DNA from: RGIG4576 sp964536025
Lineage (GTDB): Bacteria; Bacteroidota; Bacteroidia; Bacteroidales; Muribaculaceae
Direction of reading: 5' to 3'
Length of the DNA: 64,000 bases
Assembly (NCBI GenBank): GCA_964536025.1
Contig: CAZHXA010000002.1
Coordinates: 65,049-129,048 of the forward strand
A program made the translations under genes and the position numbers. Positions 60,709-64,000 of the stretch are shown here, piece after piece; positions within the stretch are counted from its first letter, which is position 1, and each line of letters opens with the position of its first letter. Under the pieces are notes generated by a model that was not told where the DNA came from, did no database searches, and saw only the letters and a list, made by a program, of their open reading frames with translations.

Positions 60709-61410
60709 TTAATCTTCTTCAGTTTTTAATGCAGTCATTAAAGTGAATTTGTTCATTTTCAATGTCTGCAAGTTGTCCATAACCACTTGAATTACAGAAT
60801 ATGGTGTAGTAGCATCGGCTTTGATTGCAATACCTTTACCACTCTTGATAGCTTTTGCTAAGTTAGGGTTAGAGGTATTGTAAAGTGCCAACATCCATTG
60901 TTGGAATTCGTTACGATTTTCCACGTCCTTTCCCATGTCGATTGGAATACCTGCTTTAGGATTCTTTACAGGATCCAAAGTTTCATCACGCTTTTCAGCC
61001 GGAAGTTTACACCAGCTAGAAAGTTGATTAAGTGGTAGACCGAACATAAAAGTACTTCCAAATGTAGCTACGTCACCTTGACTTAACTCAATTTTGTTGT
61101 TTGGATGTTTCTTGTTATATTCATTAACTACATTCAACAAAACTTCTTCACGCATTTTTTCACTTGAATAAGTTGAATCGCGGTCACCCGCAATAGACAT
61201 GAAGATTTGTGAATCCTTAGTAATCAAAAGAGTAACCAAGTTTTGTTCGGGTACTTTTTCTTCAGAAACTGAAGCCGGAGTGATTACTGTAGTAGGTTCT
61301 TTTTGAAGGAATGTAGAAGTCAACATGAAGAAAGTAAGCAAAAGCACAGTCACGTCACTCATCGCAGTCATATCGATGAACGGCTTCTTTTTCTCTGTCT
61401 TTACTTTCAT
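60709..61410 (-). CDS. exbD: ExbD/TolR-type protein, second paralogue
   Basis: 233 residues: one TM with the conserved Asp in 'TAMSDVTVLLLTFFMLTSTF', then a periplasmic part with its own insertion ('NKHPNNKIELSQGDVATFGS' to 'ENRNEFQQWMLALYNTSNPN') and a closing ExbD-like 'GIAIKADATTPYSVIQVVMD', 'NLQTLKMNKFTLMTALK'. Paired ExbDs behind one ExbB are common in Bacteroidetes and may form a mixed ExbD dimer in the ExbB pentamer pore. Confidence 0.9.
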   Translation of the reverse strand: MKVKTEKKKPFIDMTAMSDVTVLLLTFFMLTSTFLQKEPTTVITPASVSEEKVPEQNLVTLLITKDSQIFMSIAGDRDSTYSSEKMREEVLLNVVNEYNKKHPNNKIELSQGDVATFGSTFMFGLPLNQLSSWCKLPAEKRDETLDPVKNPKAGIPIDMGKDVENRNEFQQWMLALYNTSNPNLAKAIKSGKGIAIKADATTPYSVIQVVMDNLQTLKMNKFTLMTALKTEED

Positions 61411-61460
61411 AGTTGTTCTTTAATTAAATTGTTTTACCGTTAAATTGATTGGTAATCAAA

Positions 61461-62267
61461 TTAATATTTGTTTTCAAATGTAGCTACGATAACAGCACCT
61501 GCTTCGTTGATTTTGTAAGTGATGTCGTTAATCTTAACTTCAAAATAGTTGTAAGCGATAACTGCCAATGCACCTACACCGATACCTGATGCAGTATTTA
61601 CAAGTGCTTCAGAGATACCAGCAGAAAGAGCAGCTGAGTCAGGAGCACCAGATTGTCCCAAAGCTTGGAAAGACTTGATCATACCAAGCACAGTACCGAA
61701 TAGACCCATAAGAGTACCAAGAGTAGTGTTGGTAAAGATAAGTGGCATGTTTTGTTGCAATGTAGGCATTTCCATGTTGATAGCTTCGTCAAGAGCGTTA
61801 CGGATTGCAGCAATACGGTTTTCTTTCTTAAGAGTAGTTTCTTTAGCCATAGCTTCGTAAGCTTCAACTGAAGCAAGAACAGCGTTACCAATTGAACCAC
61901 CTTGTTTCTTACAGATGTTTTTAGCTTCTTCTACTTTGTCAGCTTCCAAAGCATTTTTAAGTTCTGTAACGAATTTGTCAACAGATTTAGAACCTTTAGC
62001 CTTGCTAAGAGCGAAAAGACGTTCTACAGCAAGAACAACAACTAATACCAAAAGACCTTGGATGATAGGCACAACGAAACCACCTTCGTGAATTGTACCC
62101 AATAGGTTAGCTGGGTGACCTGCTTCGTCAAAGTTGCTTGCATCACCAAGAATGAATGTGTAGAAACAAATTGACACAGCAAAACTTAGAATAAGAACTA
62201 AAAATGCGTTCAAACCACCTTTCTTAGTGGTCTTTGCCTTAGCGGCATTCTTTTTTTGAGCTTCCAT
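61461..62267 (-). CDS. exbB: MotA/TolQ/ExbB proton channel protein
   Basis: 268 residues with three or four TM segments: one near 22-42, one near 73-92 ('VVPIIQGLLVLVVVLAVERL'), and the two conserved C-terminal helices with 'NTTLGTLMGLFGTVLGMIKS' and 'GISEALVNTASGIGVGALAV'. It forms the ExbB ring powering TonB with the two ExbDs. First gene of the cluster; the predicted transcription start gives an unusually long leader of about 195 bases. Confidence 0.94.
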   Translation of the reverse strand: MEAQKKNAAKAKTTKKGGLNAFLVLILSFAVSICFYTFILGDASNFDEAGHPANLLGTIHEGGFVVPIIQGLLVLVVVLAVERLFALSKAKGSKSVDKFVTELKNALEADKVEEAKNICKKQGGSIGNAVLASVEAYEAMAKETTLKKENRIAAIRNALDEAINMEMPTLQQNMPLIFTNTTLGTLMGLFGTVLGMIKSFQALGQSGAPDSAALSAGISEALVNTASGIGVGALAVIAYNYFEVKINDITYKINEAGAVIVATFENKY

Positions 62268-62468
62268 AATTTAATAAATGTTAAAAATTGTTTTGTTTTT
62301 TTGTTGATAATTACTTATTATTTAATGATTTATTTCTTTTTAGCACAATTAAAGCGACAGAATTTTACTTTCCTGTCGTTCTATTTATTGCATAATGCAC
62401 TTCGTTGTATAAAATTAAGAAAAGCACTTTTCTCATAAATGTGACAATCCTACATACAAAACTTCTCG

Positions 62469-62499
62469 CAAATGTATTATAAAATTTTCAATGTTACAA
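62469..62499 (-). promoter_or_regulatory. exbB operon promoter
   Basis: Minus strand: GTTG (62496-62499), 19-base spacer, TACATTTG (62469-62476). Transcription would start near 62462. Confidence 0.5.
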
Positions 62500-62649
62500 C
62501 CTCATAGGCTCTTTTTTCGTTGTATTGTTACATTTTTTTATTTTTTTCTTTAGATTTTATATTGAATTTTAAGCACCGATTTGTGGATATAACTTTTCTC
62601 ATTTAACGTTCGTTATACTTTATATATTAATTATGTGTGTCTTTTTTTG

Positions 62650-62657
62650 TATTTTTG
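62650..62657 (+). promoter_or_regulatory. nqrA promoter -7 element
   Basis: TATTTTTG, 27 bases before the nqrA ATG. The -33 box is weak. Confidence 0.45.
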
Positions 62658-62683
62658 TAAATCTTTGTTGAAAATATGATAAA

Positions 62684-64000
62684 ATGAATGTTGTAAATCT
62701 AAAAAAAGGTTATGATTTACGTCTTGATGGTGGTGTTAGCTCTGAAGTTACTTCGGTGATTGACTGTGGCGTATATGCAGTTGTTCCTGATGATTTCTAT
62801 GGTGTGACTCCACGATTGGACGTTAATGAAGGGGATGTCGTGAGACAAGGCGATAAACTGTATCATGATAGACAGTTTGCCGAAATTGCCGTTACATCTC
62901 CTGTCTCAGGTGTGATAAAAGAGATTAAACGAGGCGAAAGACGCAAAATTGAAGCTATTGTAATTGAAAAAAATACAATTGAAAATTCAATAAAAGAATT
63001 TGATTTAAGTGTAGATGCAAAAACTCTGTTGCTTGAAAGTGGGTTGTGGGCATGTATGCAACAGCGTCCTTACGCTTTGGTTCCCAATCCGAGCATTGCT
63101 CCTCGCGATATTTTTGTCACAGCTTTCGATTCAGCTCCATTAGCTCCTGATTTTGCTGTTATTCTTAAAGAAAAAAGCCAATATATTCAAAAAGGTATCG
63201 ATGTGTTATCATCGTTGACCGATGGAAAGGTGTATTTGGGATTGAAAGATGAAAACAACTTTGGATTAAAAGGTGTTGAAGCAACAATCTTTAAAGGACC
63301 TCACCCTGCCGGAAATGCAGGTGTGCAAGTTGCCAATGTAAAACCGGTGAATAAGGGTGAAGTGGTATGGACACTTGATTTGGTTACAGTGGCACGAATA
63401 GGAGAACTGTTTATGACAGGAAAAGTGCCGTTTGATACCGTTGTGGCAATAACAGGAAGTGAAGTGCCGACTCCGAAATATGTAAAATGTTTCATGGGAG
63501 TAGCTTTATCTTCGGTTTTAGATGGAAATTTATCACATACTGACAATATTAACATAATAAGCGGAAATGTTCTTACCGGATATGCTTCGGCTATTGACAG
63601 TTATTTAAGGTTTCCTTATCGACAAGTGTCGGTTATTAAAGAATTGGATAATCCCGGAGAATTTATGGGGTGGGCTTCATTAAGTCCGGCTAAATTCAGC
63701 GTTTATCGCAGTTTCTTTTCTTGGCTTTGTCCTAAAAAACGTGTTAGTTTAGATTCTAAATTGAATGGCGGAGAACGTGCCATTGTTATGTCGGGTGAAT
63801 ATGACCGCATGTTGCCTATGGACATATATGCAGAGTTCTTGATAAAGTCAATAATAGCATTTGATATAGATAAGATGGAACAACTTGGAATATATGAAGT
63901 GGCTCCTGAAGATTTTGCTTTGTGTGAATTTGCCGATACGTCAAAGCTTGAACTTCAAAAAATAGTGAGAGATGGTCTTGATAAACTTCGTAAGGAAATG
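62684..64000 (+). CDS. nqrA: Na+-translocating NADH:quinone reductase subunit A (cut by window end)
   Basis: The frame from ATG 62684 stays open to the window edge, giving 439 residues of a protein usually about 450 long, so only the last few are missing. It begins 'NLKKGYDLRLDGGVSSEVTS', with 'KLYHDRQFAEIAVTSPVSG' (biotinyl-lipoyl-like fold) and 'IFKGPHPAGNAGVQVANVKP', all typical of NqrA. As the first gene of nqrABCDEF it starts the respiratory Na+ pump; the rest should lie just beyond 64000. Confidence 0.95.
   Translation, partial: MNVVNLKKGYDLRLDGGVSSEVTSVIDCGVYAVVPDDFYGVTPRLDVNEGDVVRQGDKLYHDRQFAEIAVTSPVSGVIKEIKRGERRKIEAIVIEKNTIENSIKEFDLSVDAKTLLLESGLWACMQQRPYALVPNPSIAPRDIFVTAFDSAPLAPDFAVILKEKSQYIQKGIDVLSSLTDGKVYLGLKDENNFGLKGVEATIFKGPHPAGNAGVQVANVKPVNKGEVVWTLDLVTVARIGELFMTGKVPFDTVVAITGSEVPTPKYVKCFMGVALSSVLDGNLSHTDNINIISGNVLTGYASAIDSYLRFPYRQVSVIKELDNPGEFMGWASLSPAKFSVYRSFFSWLCPKKRVSLDSKLNGGERAIVMSGEYDRMLPMDIYAEFLIKSIIAFDIDKMEQLGIYEVAPEDFALCEFADTSKLELQKIVRDGLDKLRKEM

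Larger units (their letters stand above)
62268..62683. other. exbB-nqrA divergent intergenic region
   Basis: 416 bases, very A/T rich. It contains the exbB promoter (62469-62499), the exbB leader with a CGACAG/CTGTCG hairpin (62355-62378), and the nqrA -7 element (62650-62657). I see no small gene. Confidence 0.6.

Noticed and set aside
60068..60712. 214-codon plus-strand ORF opposite the ExbD gene
   Set aside because: Fully antisense to a clear ExbD; the peptide is Phe/Val rich with no motif. A shadow of codon bias.
1..64000. CRISPR arrays, prophage or insertion sequences
   Set aside because: No regularly spaced repeats, cas genes, integrases, transposases or phage structural genes were seen on either strand.

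Overview
This is a low-GC (about 38-40% by eye), gene-dense chromosomal segment from a member of the Bacteroidales. The evidence is a fused SecDF, a NigD-like lipoprotein, a BspA-type leucine-rich-repeat protein with a type 9 secretion tail, a TonB/ExbB/ExbD/ExbD cluster, an Nqr operon start, lipoboxes followed by Asp/Ser, and many promoters of the Bacteroidetes type (TTTG, 19-20 bases, TAnnTTTG). A urease cluster in such a genome would fit gut Bacteroidales such as Muribaculaceae or relatives, but the sequence alone does not fix the family. No prophage, IS element or CRISPR array was seen.

Layout. 1-16 kb: BspA-like surface protein, AsnA, a LolD-type ATPase with a NigD-like lipoprotein, DUF3467 protein, CysS, a decayed T9SS-tail gene, an EamA and a MATE transporter converging with overlapping ends, an Ig-like lipoprotein and SecDF. 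16-24 kb: flavin reductase, esterase lipoprotein, LemA plus two TPM-domain proteins, RecO, S20 (rpsT) between two identical tRNA-Glu genes, RidA and GyrB. 24-31 kb: a complete minus-strand urease operon ureA-B-C-E-F-G-D ending in a urea transporter. 31-46 kb: housekeeping and envelope genes (GltX, an outer-membrane protein, KdtA, an M48 protease, NagB, ExoIII, FabI, an AAE-type transporter, an MtaB/acyltransferase/glycosyltransferase/SurE operon, an acyl-CoA ligase). 46-47 kb: an unexplained GC-richer, hairpin-rich non-coding stretch next to tRNA-Arg(ACG).

47.6-58.9 kb is the most interesting part. A flavodiiron protein (with recR) is followed by a LuxR-type regulator carrying a di-iron hemerythrin domain. 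Divergent from the regulator is a four-gene unit: an acidic-loop porin, an imelysin lipoprotein, a di-heme (DUF1111) lipoprotein and a fused CcsBA cytochrome c maturation protein. A catalase follows. I read this as a candidate O2/NO-sensing, iron- or heme-linked periplasmic redox module. The individual families are known; the combination and the regulatory link are inference.

59-64 kb: the TonB-ExbD-ExbD-ExbB energy-transduction cluster (minus strand) and, divergent from it, nqrA, cut by the window edge. Five tRNA genes are present; three of them share an identical promoter/start-site core.
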